Assembly: GCA_944989445.1 (NCBI GenBank)
Contig: CALYLW010000019.1
Location: 1,116,001 to 1,180,000 of the forward strand
Length of the DNA stretch: 64,000 nt
Source of the DNA: Ampullaceana balthica
Lineage: Eukaryota; Mollusca; Gastropoda; Lymnaeidae
Direction: 5' to 3'
This document shows, in pieces, positions 33,205 through 43,815 of this stretch (position 1 is the first letter of the stretch; every line of letters begins with the position of its first letter). Position numbers and translations under genes: made by a program. The notes below the pieces were generated by a model, which was given only the letters and a program-made list of their open reading frames with translations, was not told the origin of the DNA and ran no database searches.

Positions 33205-33897
33205 TAGGGCTGCGGAAATTAACGATTAATTTCTCGATTAATCGTTAAAATTTTTTATCAATTAAAATTATTTTAATCGATACAAATTCGATTAAAATTA
33301 AAGAAAATATTTATAATGTTTTTAAAAATTTTTTATTAATGAATAATTAATTATTAATAGTTAATAATAATTTATATATATTTTTTTACATACAAACTCC
33401 TCTTGCGTAATATTATAATTTATTTTAATAATTTATGTGGACCGGCAGACGTCAACTAAAAAATGACTGACAGCATCAGCGCAGTTAAAGTTAAACATAT
33501 AACTGGAAAGTTGAGCAAAAAAATTTTTTTAAAGCTAACTGCGTATGGCAAAGACGAAGATGGTGAAAAAGTTTGCTGTGTTCACTGCCATAAACAATTC
33601 TCTTTTAAAGGATCAAATACATCGCTGACGTACCACCTTCAGCACAAACATCCGATCAAGTATCAACACATTGTCATAAAATTTAGTTCAAAATATTCTT
33701 AATTTTCAATGTCTGTGAGACAGGGGAAATAACTCAATCATAAAAGTCAATCACCTGTTTTCGTTACTTCCGTGGAAATGTTCAGTTAAATGACGTCATA
33801 AATTTCTATTTTTGGCTTTAATCGTAATTAACGATTAATTAATCGTTAATTTTTCAAAAGTTCACGATTAAATTTAAATTAATCGATAACAGACCTA
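33205..33897 (+). mobile_element. hAT transposon retaining only a BED finger
   Basis: Ends TAGGGCTGCGGAAATTAACG and the inverse of TAGGTCTGTTATCGATTAA. Both ends are flanked by a perfect octamer GAATAAAT (33,197-33,204 and 33,898-33,905). Subterminal sequence is rich in TTAATCG words in both orientations, which may serve as transposase binding sites. At 693 bp it is far shorter than an autonomous hAT; the catalytic domain is absent. Confidence 0.93.
33463..33702 (+). CDS. BED-type zinc finger protein, truncated hAT transposase
   Basis: 79 codons with ATG start and TAA stop, lying inside a well-bounded hAT element. Residues 36-64 form a BED finger: C39-x2-C42, then H58-x4-H63, with the usual aromatic residues F46 and F48 between. 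BED fingers bind the transposon ends in hAT transposases. The RNase H-like catalytic core and dimerisation region that normally follow are missing; the frame ends 16 residues after the last histidine. As an intact finger without a catalytic domain it could in principle bind related elements without cutting them, but nothing shows that it is expressed. It may simply be the surviving first exon of an internally deleted copy. Confidence 0.55.
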   Translation: MTDSISAVKVKHITGKLSKKIFLKLTAYGKDEDGEKVCCVHCHKQFSFKGSNTSLTYHLQHKHPIKYQHIVIKFSSKYS

Positions 33898-33905
33898 GAA
33901 TAAAT

Positions 33906-34114
33906 ATATTAAAGGTAGGAAATACAGTGTATTCAAATTAAAGGAAGGGAATAAAAATTTATAAAATGCGCGGAATAAAGATATTAACGAAAGAAACGCG
34001 CAGATTCCTGGCACCTATTCACAACGCCCCCTTGAGCTCCGTGGACCACAGGATAAGAACCGCTGCTCCATAGCATACATCCAGAAAGTTTGATGTTTCT
34101 TCTAACGTCTTACA
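33906..34114. other. Short unassigned spacer
   Basis: AT-rich, then mixed. A short AATAAAGATATTAA-like phrase recurs on both sides of the preceding hAT. Confidence 0.4.
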
Positions 34115-34271
34115 GTCTCTAGCTACGTGTCGCAATGTAGTTTTAGCCTCTACCTACGTGTGACAATGTAGTTTCAGCCTCTAGCTACGTGTAGCAATGT
34201 AGTTTCAACCTCTAGCTACGTGTGGCAATGTAGTTTCAGTCTCTAGTTAAATTGGGCAATGTAGTTTCAGT
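34115..34271. repeat. 31 bp minisatellite, about 5 copies
   Basis: Unit CTCTAGCTACGTGTGGCAAT plus GTAGTTTCAGC, with increasing divergence to the right. Confidence 0.88.
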
Positions 34272-34726
34272 CGTCTCATTGAACAACTAGATCGATGTGT
34301 CCCAAGGGAAAGAGTCACATCCATGACCAACACTGAATTAAGTGTTGAGCTCAGGGCCTTGTTACAATGGTCAAGACTTGCAACAATGGATGATAAGCCT
34401 TGCCCAATCTTTCGTATTTCTATACAATTTTAAACAGCTCGATTCCATCTAGATAACGGAAACAGATTCAAGTTTTTCTTTTTAGAATCTTGTACTTTTC
34501 AGCCTGTCCGGCCACCAGGACGTTAGATCTCAATCTTTGTGACAGAATCGTGACAGTGAGAAAAGTCACTTGTCAGTCGCTCAAATTCATTCATCAACAT
34601 TCATCTTGGTATTGAAATGTCATGCCATGTTGACATGTTATGTATAAACGTAAAACACACTGTGAGATCTTACTTGTTACAGATCCGGAACATGGCATTT
34701 TTAGGATTCAAGAAATTTACAGGACT
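34272..34726. other. No recognised feature
   Basis: Unassigned. No coding frame is supported. Confidence 0.45.
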
Positions 34727-35221
34727 CCTTTCGAAGGGTGGGTCACATATCCTAGAGTCCCAAGGGACTCCTTTCGATGTTTGGGACACATGTCCTTAAG
34801 GGACTCCTTTCGAAGTGTGGGACACATGTCCTTAAGGGACTCCTTTCGATGTTTGGGACACATGTCCTTAAGGGACGTCTTTCGAAGTGGCGTAAACATG
34901 TCCTTTGGGGCCATTTTTACCCCTCCCCCCTACCCCCTGTCACAAATTGTCACAAATCTCGGAACCCCCCCCCCTAAAGTACGTCACACTTTCGAACAAA
35001 AATTTTGTTTTTTTTATTAACAAAATAATTAAAATTTAATATAAAACAGCGTGACGTCACATATGGCCGTACCCCCCTCCCCCCTGTCACAAACTGTCAC
35101 ACTTTCTTACACCCCCTCCACCCTGTGGAGCGTGACGTACTTTATGGACGGTCCCTAAGGAACTCCTTTCGAAGTTTGGGATACATGTCCTTAAGGGACT
35201 CCTTTCGAAGTGTGGGACACA
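34727..35221. repeat. 36 bp minisatellite, interrupted
   Basis: Units AAGGGACTCCTTTCGAAGTG plus TGGGACACATGTCCTT at 34,727-34,890 and 35,153-35,221, with a C-rich non-repeat stretch between. GGACACATGTCC and CTTAAG give each unit inverted symmetry. The array continues at 36,563-36,612 after a hAT insertion. Confidence 0.9.
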
Positions 35222-36562
35222 CTATGGCGGATTAAGGGGGGGGGGTGAACGGGCTAAAGCCAGGGGCCCATAATGATTTAGGGGCCCCCAAATTTAGTAT
35301 ATCTCTATACATATAAGACGATTTGTTGTCTGTCTGTTCCCTAATAACTCAAGATCCAGACAACCAAATAACGTGAAATTTGGTACACGTACACAAAATT
35401 ATACCGGAAAGGTTATTAAACAGGTTTCGTTCCATATATATAAGATACTGGGGGCCGGGGGCCCAAAATGTAATTTTTCCTTATATGAGCTATATAAAAT
35501 AAAAAATTATTGACAATTAAGACGTAAAATAATGACGCAAAATAATAAACATTTTGGTGTCGAGATTAACAAGAAGGCGACTATCGCCATAAAATAATTG
35601 TTTTGCTATTGTTGTTGCTTTTGTTGTAGTAGTTGTTGTTGCTTTGTTGTTGTTTTGTTGTTGATGTTTTTGTTGTTGTTTTGTTTTTTTTTGCTATTGT
35701 TTTGTTTTTGTGGTTGTTTTTGTTGCTGTTGTTGCTGCTTTTGTGTTGTTTTTGCTGCTGTTGTTGTCAACATCCCTTGCCCTGCGACGACAATGTCCTT
35801 CATGTTGTTGTTGCTTTGTTGTTGTTGCTGTTGTATTTGTTGTTTTGTTGTTGTTGCTTTGTTGTTGTTGCTGTTGTAGTTGTTTTGTTGTTGTTTTGTT
35901 GTTGATTTTGTTGTTGTTTTGTTTTTGTTGCTGTTTCTGTTGTTGTTGCTGTTGTTGTTGCTTTTGTTGTTGCTGTTGTTGTTAAACCCGGGAGAAGCCG
36001 GGTACTTGCCCCTAGTTCTATAATAAAGGTGGACAAATGTTTGCATGAATCCGTAAAAATATCCTAAATTAAATAAATTAATAAAATCGTATCTATTAAT
36101 CTTATCGCTATTCGGACCCGATAGCCTTAGTACTCGAAAAACTTAATTTGATACGCTCAATCAGAGAAAATATTAATAAATACTATTTATATCTTTTAAA
36201 TTTACCAAATTTTACAGGATCTGCTGGTCTTGTGGCAGCGTGATGGCCTGTAGCGCAAGGGGTGCCCGCATCCATTCCTAGCGGTGGAATGTATTTTTTT
36301 TTCATTTGTCTTTTTTTTAAACATTATCTTTTTCCACTCAATTTTAGGATACCGGCAAACAGTTATTTCTTCGTGTTCGGTATTTCGATGAATCCAATCC
36401 CGTAGTACAGACCAATTATGAGCAAGGAACCAATGGACTATTTAATAAGTAACAGACTTATATTTAGCTGCTAGCAATCATTTTATTTAAAGAGACGCTG
36501 GCTGGATAGGGCCCCAGTTTGAACTGCAGCCAGGGGCCCCGTGCAGTCTTAATCCGACCCTG
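35222..36562. mobile_element. hAT-type element family C, copy 2, split by a Helitron
   Basis: Left end CTATGGCGGATTAAGG (first bases mutated) and right end the inverse of CAGGGTCGGATTAAGACT. It is flanked by a perfect octamer GGGACACA (35,214-35,221 and 36,563-36,570). The family C words CCAGGGGCCC and GGGCCCCAG lie near the ends. At 1,341 bp it includes a 714 bp Helitron. No transposase is recognised in the remainder. Confidence 0.9.
35302..36015 (+). mobile_element. Non-autonomous Helitron with a GTT-rich interior
   Basis: Starts TCTCTATACATATAAGACG after an A and ends CTAG before a T. The 3' hairpin ACCCGG-gagaag-CCGGGT (35,986-36,003) lies eight bases before CTAG. The 5' part has TTGTCTGTCTGTTCCC and GTGAAATTTGGTACACG. 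35,600-35,985 is an expansion of GTT, GCT and GTTTT units, giving spurious Cys/Val- or Asn/Gln-rich open frames on either strand. It is a different family from the B copies. Confidence 0.9.
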
Positions 36563-36612
36563 GGGACACATGTCCTAAGGGACTCCTTTCGATGTTTGGG
36601 ACAAATGTCCTG

Positions 36613-36907
36613 ACAAATTTAGTCATCAGCTTTCTTAGCATCTTTAATGGATTCCTCAAAACACACGATCCCTGGCTGCATTATTTCCCGGAACCCAATT
36701 ATTCCTTGTGTGACAACAACAAAAAAAGTAAGAAACATTTGAAGAACTTTTTTTTTATTTGAGAGAGTTTTTTTAACACCAGAACGCAACATGCGTGCTA
36801 AGCTAGCATGGATAGTGTTAGCGCCACTGAAGAAAGTCATCATCATCATCATCAACAGCCCAGCTCAATATCGAGTGTGTAGAATTTATTCATCATTTCA
36901 ACATGGA

Positions 36908-36941
<34 letters not shown>

Positions 36942-37619
36942 TGATAAATTATATAGCGCTGTATCCCAGTAAGGAACTGGGCTTACAGCGCTTTACATGA
37001 AAGTAATAACATACATCTAAGTAATAAATTAGCATTCATACCATAGCAACCACATTATGTACAGTACATAACACAAAAAGCAACGTTAATCATTAAAATA
37101 ATTGTTGTGTCATTAATTTGGAAAATAATAAATGTTGAAAAGATGTGTCTTAAGTGCAGTCTCGAAGGACTTGGTTGTTTGAATACTACGGATGTGTAAT
37201 GGTAGAGAATTCCATTGTTTGGCTGCACAAAAAGAGAACGACCTTTCACCAAATGTTTTAGTGTGTGTCTTAGGAACAGAGAGAATGCGTGTGTCTGCAG
37301 AAGAGCAAAATTAACCTTTGTGTAACGGTGGACGGTGAGCCACCTTAAATTGATATGACGTTGTTGGAACTTTGCTGGCCACCTCTCAACAGGTCATTAT
37401 TAGATCGTACCACACATTCCACCTTTTCCTTCCCCTTCTCCCACCAACTCACGGACTCGTTGCGTCACTACTTGAAGGCACAACAGACCTGACAGTGAAT
37501 CTGTCAGATGGAATATGACACAGGCTTTCATTTATCCTCTTGACAGTGATAATCCCATTTATCGTCAGATATCAACTTTTGTCGAACACAATTCCATTTT
37601 GTACGCGGGTTGAGTGACC
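36613..37619. other. Unassigned, with a probable dispersed repeat
   Basis: A short (ATA)n tract lies at 36,908-36,940. The stretch 36,945-37,315 (TATATAGCGCTGTATCCCAG, AGTGCAGTCTCGAAGGACTT, GAGAATTCCATTGTTTGGCT) has the look of a dispersed invertebrate repeat, but only one copy is in this window, so I cannot bound it. Confidence 0.4.
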
Positions 37620-37825
37620 CAGAGGCGTCGCTAGGGTTGATATCACCCCGGTGCGGTAGCTCATGGTGTCACCTCCTCACTACTTATCCCGTAGACCTCG
37701 ACCAAGTCTGCCAGTGTGAAATAACAGGAAATATAAATAACAGAATTTTACATTTTGAAGTCACCCCTTGCGATGGTGTCACCCGGTGCAGTCCGTGCCA
37801 CTCGCATCCCCAAGTGACGCTCCTG
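37620..37825. mobile_element. hAT-type MITE (CAGAGGCGTCGCTAGGG ends)
   Basis: Left CAGAGGCGTCGCTAGGGTTG and right the inverse of CAGGAGCGTCACTTGGGG. Flanking octamers GAGTGACC and GCATGACC match at 6 of 8. The interior has several GGTGTCACC-type words. It is 206 bp and non-coding. Confidence 0.8.
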
Positions 37826-38129
37826 GCATGACCTATAGGTCGAGTAGCCAGTGTCCGACTTGCCACTACAGAAATACGGGTTTAATCTATCCAGCATCTA
37901 CCTCCGTGATGGAAGGCGCCATAGAAAACAATAGAAGAGGATCTGCGGAATAGAAATGCGAATCCGTGGGTTGTACATGCGCACAATAGGTAAAACCGGA
38001 TTTTCGTGGCTTTCATTTAAAGCGCCGGTCTACGCAAGGATACGATTTGAATGAACAACCCCACCCCGTCACCTCCACCTCCAGGAGATGAATCTAGGTT
38101 TGTATTTATTATTTAGCGATATGAAACAT

Positions 38130-41100
38130 CTAGGATCTAGGTCTGTATATAGCGATAGGAAACATCTAAGATCTAGGTCTGTATATAGCGATAGTAAACA
38201 TCTAGGATATAGGTCTGTATATAGCGATAGTAAACATCTAAGGTATACGTCTTATAGAATGGGACTGCAATAAAGCTTTTAAATAATATACAAAATACAC
38301 AAACAAATTGTGCAATGAAAACAATAAATTTGAGCTTTATTTTTAGACTGACACGATAGTAAACGTTTCGGCTAATGCCTTCATCAGTACAACATAAAAT
38401 ACATTCTTACAATACTTACATAAGTAATAATAACATTCTTAAAACATAGTGTATTTTAAAATATTTATGTTAAATAAAAAGAAGAAAAACAAAAACACGA
38501 ATGTTATTATTACTTATGTAAGTATTGTAAGAATGTATTTTATGTTGCACTGCCATGCTTTCCCGACCTCTGGCCTAGGGTATAGGTTTGTATATAGCGA
38601 TAGTAAACATCTAGGGCATAGGGTATAGGTCCGTATATAGCGATAGTAAACATCTAGGGCCTAGGGTATAGGACTGTATATAGCGATAGTAAACATCTAG
38701 GGCCTAGGGTATAGGACTGTATATAGCGATAGTAAAACATCTAGGGCCTAGGGTATAGGTCTGTATATAGCGATAGTAAAACATGTAGGGCCTAGGGTAT
38801 AGGACTGTATATAGCGATAGTAAACATCTAGGGCCTAGGGTATAGGACTGTATATAGCGATAGTAAACATCTAGGGCATAGGGTATAGGTCCGTATATAG
38901 CGATAGTAAACATCTAGGGCCTAGGGTATAGGACTGTATATAGCGATAGTAAACATCTAGGGCCTAGGATATAGGACTGTATATAGCGATAGTAAACATC
39001 TAGGGCCCAGGGTATAGGACTGTATATAGCGATAGTAAACCTCTAGGGCATAGGGTATAGGTCCGTATATAGCGATAGTAAACATCTAGGGCCTAGGGTA
39101 TAGGACTGTATATAGCGATAGTAAACATCTAGGGCCTAGGGTAAAGGACTGTATATAGCGATAGTAAACACCTAGGGCATAGGGTATAGGTCCGTATATA
39201 GCGATAGTAAACATCTAGGGCCTAGGGTATAGGACTGTATATAGCGATAGTAAACATCTAGGGCCTAGGGTATAGGACTGTATATAGCGATAGTAAACAT
39301 CTAGGGCCTAGGGTATAGGACTGTATATAGCGATAGTAAACATCTAGGGCCTAGGGTATAGGACTGTATATAGCGATAGTAAACATCTAGGGCATAGGGT
39401 ATAGGTCCGTATATAGCGATAGTAAACATCTAGGGCCTAGGGTATAGGACTGTATATAGCGATAGTAAACATCTAGGGCCTAGGGTATAGGACTGTATAT
39501 AGCGATAGTAAACATCTAGGGCCTAGGGTATAGGTCTGTATATAGCGATAGTAAACATCTAGGGCCTAGGGTATAGGACTGTATATAGCGATAGTAAACA
39601 TCTAGGGCATAGGGTATAGGTCCGTATATAGCGATAGTAAACATCTAGGGCCTAGGGTATAGGACTGTATATAGCGATAGTAAACATCTAGGGCATAGGG
39701 TATAGGTCCGTATATAGCGATAGTAAACATCTAGGGCCTAGGGTATAGGACTGTATATAGCGATAGTAAACCATCTAGGGCCTAGGGTATAGGACTGTAT
39801 ATAGCGATAGTAAACATCTAGGGCCCAGGGTATAGGACTGTATATAGCGATAGTAAACATCTAGGGCCTAGGGTATAGGACTGTATATAGCGATAGTAAA
39901 CATCTAGGGCATAGGGTATAGGTCCGTATATAGCGATAGTAAACATCTAGGGCCTAGGGTATAGGACTGTATATAGCGATAGTAACCATCTAGGGCCTAG
40001 GGTATAGGACTGTATATAGCGATAGTAAACATCTAGGGCCCAGGGTATAGGACTGTATATAGCGATAGTAAACATCTAGGGCATAGGGTATAGGTCCGTA
40101 TATAGCGATAGTAAACATCTAGGGCCTAGGGTATATGACTGTATATAGCGATAGTAAACATCTAGGGCCTAGGGTATAGGACTGTATATAGCGATAGTAA
40201 ACATCTAGGGCCTAGGGTATAGGACTGTATATAGCGATAGTAAACATCTAGGGCTAGGGTATAGGTCTGTATATAGCGATAGTAAACATCTAGGGCCTAG
40301 GGTATAGGACTGTATATAGCGATAGTAAACATCTAGGGCCTAGGGTATAGGACTGTATATAGCGATAGTAAACATCTAGGGCCTAGGGTATAGGACTGTA
40401 TATAGCGATAGTAATCATCTAGGGCCTAGGGTATAGGACTGTATATAGCGATAGTAAACATCTAGGGCCTAGGGTATAGGTCCGTATATAGCGATAGTAA
40501 ACATCTAGGGCCTAGGGTATAGGACTGTATATAGCGATAGTAAACATCTAGGGCCCAGGTTGTAGGACTGTATATAGCGATAGTAAACATCTAGGGCCTA
40601 GGGTATAGGACTGTATATAGCGATAGTAAACATCTAGGGCCTAGATTATATAAGACTGTATATAGCGATAGTAAACATCTAGGGCCTAGGGTAAAGGACT
40701 GTATATAGCGATAGTAAACATCTAGGGCATAGGGTATAGGACTGTATATAGCGATAGTAAACATCTAGGGCCTAGGGTATAGGACTGTATATAGCGATAG
40801 TAAACATCTAGGGCCTATTTATAGGACTGTATATAGAATATAGTAAACATCTAGGGCCTAGGTTATAGGTCTGTATATAGCGATAGTAAACATCTAGGGC
40901 CTAGGGTATACGTCTGTATATAGCGATAGTAAACATCTAGGTCCAAGGGAATAGGTCTGTATATAGCGATATGAAACATCTAGGGCCTAGGGTATACGAC
41001 TGTATATAGCGATAGTAAACAACTAGGGCCTAGGGTATAGGACTGTTTATAAGGATAGTAAACTAGGGCCTAGGGTATAGGATTGTTTATAGTTTATAGC

Positions 41101-41845
41101 GATAGTAAACAACTAGGGCCTAGGGTATAGGACTGTATATAGCGATAGTAATTATCTAGGGCCTAGGGTATAGGACTGAATATAGCGATAGTAAACATCT
41201 AGGGCCTAGGGTATAGTACTGTATATGGCGATAGTAAACATCTAGGGCCTAGGGTATAGGACTGTATATTGCGATAGTAAACATCTAGGGCCTAGGGTAT
41301 AGGACTATATATAGCGATAGTAAACATCTAGGGCCTAGGGTATAGGAATGTATATAGCAATAGTAAACATCTAGGGTCTAGGGTTTAGGACTGTATATAG
41401 CGATAGTAAACATCTAGGGCCTAGGGTAAAGGACTGTATATAGCGATAGTAAACATCTAGGGCATAGGGTATAGGTCCGTATATAGCGATAGTAAACATC
41501 TAGGGCCTAGGGTATAGGACTGTATATAGCGATAGTAAACATCTAGGGCCTAGGGTATATGACTGTATATAGCGATAGTAAACATCTAGGGCCTAGGGTA
41601 TAGGACTGTATATAGCGATAGTAAACATCTAGGGCCTAGGGTATAGGACTGTATATAGCGATAGTAAACATCTAGGGCATAGGGTATAGGTCCGTATATA
41701 GCGATAGTAAACATCTAGGGCCTAGGGTATAGGACTGTATATAGCGATAGGAAACATCTAGGGCCTAGGGTATAGGACTGTATATAGCAATAGGAAACAT
41801 CTAGGGCCTAGGGTATAGGACTGTATATAGCGATAGGAAACATTT
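38130..41845. repeat. 43 bp minisatellite, about 75 copies, interrupted near its left edge
   Basis: Unit TATATAGCGATAGTAAACAT plus CTAGGGCCTAGGGTATAGGACTG. CTAGG-G-CCTAG is a palindrome in each unit. Variants with GGGCATAGGG and GGTCCG recur every few units, giving a mosaic of two main unit types. Divergent short units at 38,130-38,245 are separated from the main array (38,570 onward) by a 320 bp insertion. Unit phase and length are more irregular after about 40,820. Confidence 0.94.
38246..38565 (-). mobile_element. Unidentified insertion with a 49 bp inverted repeat
   Basis: Non-array sequence inside the 43 bp minisatellite. Arms 38,390-38,438 and 38,499-38,547 are exact reverse complements (49 bp), with a 60 bp loop. 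Just left, the minus strand has CTGATGA, a GGC-GCC stem and GAAA (38,366-38,387). This motif combination recurs in the tails of several non-LTR and Penelope-like elements and resembles a hammerhead ribozyme core. I infer a retroelement tail; the family is uncertain. Confidence 0.55.
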
Positions 41846-42027
41846 CTACATTTGATATCCAGCCACCCTCAACCCACCTCTTGCACTTTCTCCACACGAA
41901 CACAAATGTCATGCTAGGATGGGATCAAAACATGCGGTCTACCCACTGGCACCTGTAGCGATTCTGGAATGGTGCAGATAAATTCATACGTGCCACTATA
42001 ACAAGTACACCAAGTTGATACATACAC
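41846..42027. other. Spacer
   Basis: Short unassigned sequence between the 43 bp array and the AT tract, with a CA run at 42,023-42,034. Confidence 0.4.
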
Positions 42028-42034
42028 ACACACA

Positions 42035-42037
<3 letters not shown>

Positions 42038-42102
<65 letters not shown>
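42038..42102. repeat. (AT)n microsatellite at a LINE 3' end
   Basis: About 65 bp of TA repeat directly abutting the 3' end of the minus-strand LINE relic. It is likely an expansion of the LINE's own simple 3' tail. Confidence 0.9.
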
Positions 42103-42105
<3 letters not shown>

Positions 42106-42167
42106 GTTGTTCGTCCGTCGATTCGACGAAGACTACTCTAGTCATCCGAGGGTTGCTGGGACTGGCT

Positions 42168-42569
42168 TTATTTGTGCGTGCGCAGATGGCTGATGAGACC
42201 CATCCTAGCACGGAAGGTTCGGGAACAGAATTGACAAGGGACGAGTGGGACATCTCCAGGAGGGTTGACAGCACGGGCCTTTCGGGTTTGCCTCTTCTTT
42301 TCTGCGGAGGTGATCCTGTTTGCCTCGCATGACCTGGCACCTTCGTGGATGGAAGAAAGCCAGGTGGAACGGTCCATTGCAGCAAGGTCCCAAGTGTCTG
42401 GGTTTATGGCAAACGCTTTCAGTGAGACTTTCAGTGTGTCTTTGTAGCGTTTCTTTTGCCCACCGTGGGACCGCTGGCCATGCTGGAGCTCGCCATAGAA
42501 GAGTCTCCTTGGCAGTCTCTCGTCTGGCATTCGGACCACGTGCCCTGCCCAACGAAGCTGGGACTGCAT
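42168..42569 (-). pseudogene. LINE C-terminal region with C2H2 finger
   Basis: 133 codons open, containing QLRWAGHVVRMPDERLPRRL, the conserved segment after the reverse transcriptase in many animal LINEs. It is followed by GGQKKRYKDTLK and a terminal C2H2 finger CQFCSRTFRARMGLISHLRT plus H. The frame is intact to the stop, but it is in a different frame from the endonuclease part and lacks the transcriptase. The apparent ATG is internal. Confidence 0.85.
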
Positions 42570-42609
42570 CAGGAGTGTGAATATGCTGATATATATTTAT
42601 ATATATGTA

Positions 42610-42966
42610 TGGCAACCGTCCGTCCTCATGGGACGCTGGCGTGTACTCCTGCTCCTCTGCCCCCCCCCTTCCCTTTCTCCTGGCCCAACCTTGCCAGACA
42701 AATGTATAGTTGGCCTCAAACACTTTGCTGTTGTCAGCCAGCCGCGTCTCCTGTGGGCATGCAATGTCGATGCCGAATCGAGAAAGTTCCCTGTCAATGA
42801 CCGCGGTCTTCCTTATATCTTCTGTACACGAAGGGTCAGCATTAAAACCAGTGCATAGAGTTCTGACATTCCAGCTCGCCAAACGAAGTGCTGGCAACCT
42901 CTTTCTTGTTTGTTCAAATTGTGCTTGGGTTTTGGCTGGCTTGTTGAGTTGATATCTCTGATCCAC
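42610..42966 (-). pseudogene. LINE endonuclease N-terminus (fragment)
   Basis: The frame opens with MDQRYQLNKPAKTQ and contains LRLASWNVRTL and QETRLAD, the first two motifs of the APE-type endonuclease of non-LTR retrotransposons. The stretch TEDIRKTAVIDRELSRFGID lies between them. After about residue 85 (KGRGG) the family sequence is lost, and the frame runs into the AT-rich junction. The later catalytic motifs (the SDH-type end) are missing, so no activity is possible. Confidence 0.82.
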
Positions 42967-42996
42967 ATTACCTACTGGGGCAGCCGAGTCATTAGC

Positions 42997-43364
42997 ATAT
43001 ATATATATAAATTTACCAACAAAAAATACTAGCTTGAAATTTCGCGGTCACGCCCATGTAAAGGACTTTTGAACTTACTGCACCATCCATTTCCCCGAGT
43101 CTCTTCCACCCCTTCCCCCCAACCTGACCTGCCTACCAGACCCCCTCCCATGGGGAGTATTACTCCCCACATGAGGGACTGACCCCCCGCTGTGAAATGT
43201 TGATCCTATATTCCATCGCGCAGTTTAGCGAGGTGCGCATTTCCTTAAAGGTCTAAGCGAGAGAAGAGACACATGCCCGTTAATAGATTGTTTGTTGGTC
43301 AACTTCTACAGCTATATCATGAGTGCTCCATACAAAAGGGAATTCAAAGAAACGAAACACTCCT
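42997..43364. other. No recognised feature
   Basis: Unassigned. GGGGAGTATTACTCCCC at 43,154-43,170 is a short palindrome. Confidence 0.45.
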
Positions 43365-43815
43365 TCTACTCTCTCACTAGTCTCACATTTTCTACTCTCT
43401 CACTAGTCTCACATCTTCTACTCTCTAGCTAGTCTCACATATTTTACCTAAGTAGCTAGTCTCACATCTCCTACTCTCTCATTAGTCTCACTTCTTCTAC
43501 TCTCTCATTAGTCTCACTTCTTCTACTCTCTCATTAGTCTCACTTCTTCTACTCTCTCATTAGTCTCACTTCTTCTACTCTCTCATTAGTCTCACTTCTT
43601 CTACTCTCTCATTAGTCTCACATCTCCTACTCTCTCATTAGTCTCACTTCTTCTACTCTCTCATTAGTCTCACTTCTTCTACCCTCTCATTAGTCTCACT
43701 TCTTCTACTCTCTCATTAGTCTCACTTCTTCTACTCTCTCATTAGTCTCACTTCTTCTACTCTCTCATTAGTCTCACTTCTTCTACTCTCTCATTATTCT
43801 CACTTCTTCTAGTCT
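43365..43815. repeat. 26 bp minisatellite, about 17 copies
   Basis: Unit TCTCATTAGTCTCACTTCTT plus CTACTC. Early copies vary (ACTAGTCTCACA, AGCTAGTC); later copies are nearly identical. Confidence 0.95.

Larger units (their letters stand above)
42103..42996 (-). mobile_element. LINE relic: endonuclease joined to C-terminus, RT lost
   Basis: Minus-strand non-LTR retrotransposon of about 0.9 kb. The endonuclease start is at 42,966 and the normal C-terminal zinc finger ends at 42,168. The whole reverse transcriptase (well over 1 kb) is missing between about 42,610 and 42,570, where an AT-rich stretch (42,580-42,608) marks the junction. The 3' end runs into an (AT)n tract. Confidence 0.85.

Noticed and set aside
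35598..36046. Asn/Gln-rich or Cys/Val-rich proteins
   Set aside because: They are translations of the GTT/GCT expansion inside a non-coding Helitron.
36945..37315. Named SINE or other known repeat family
   Set aside because: It looks like a dispersed invertebrate repeat, but a single copy gives no boundaries and I cannot name it reliably.
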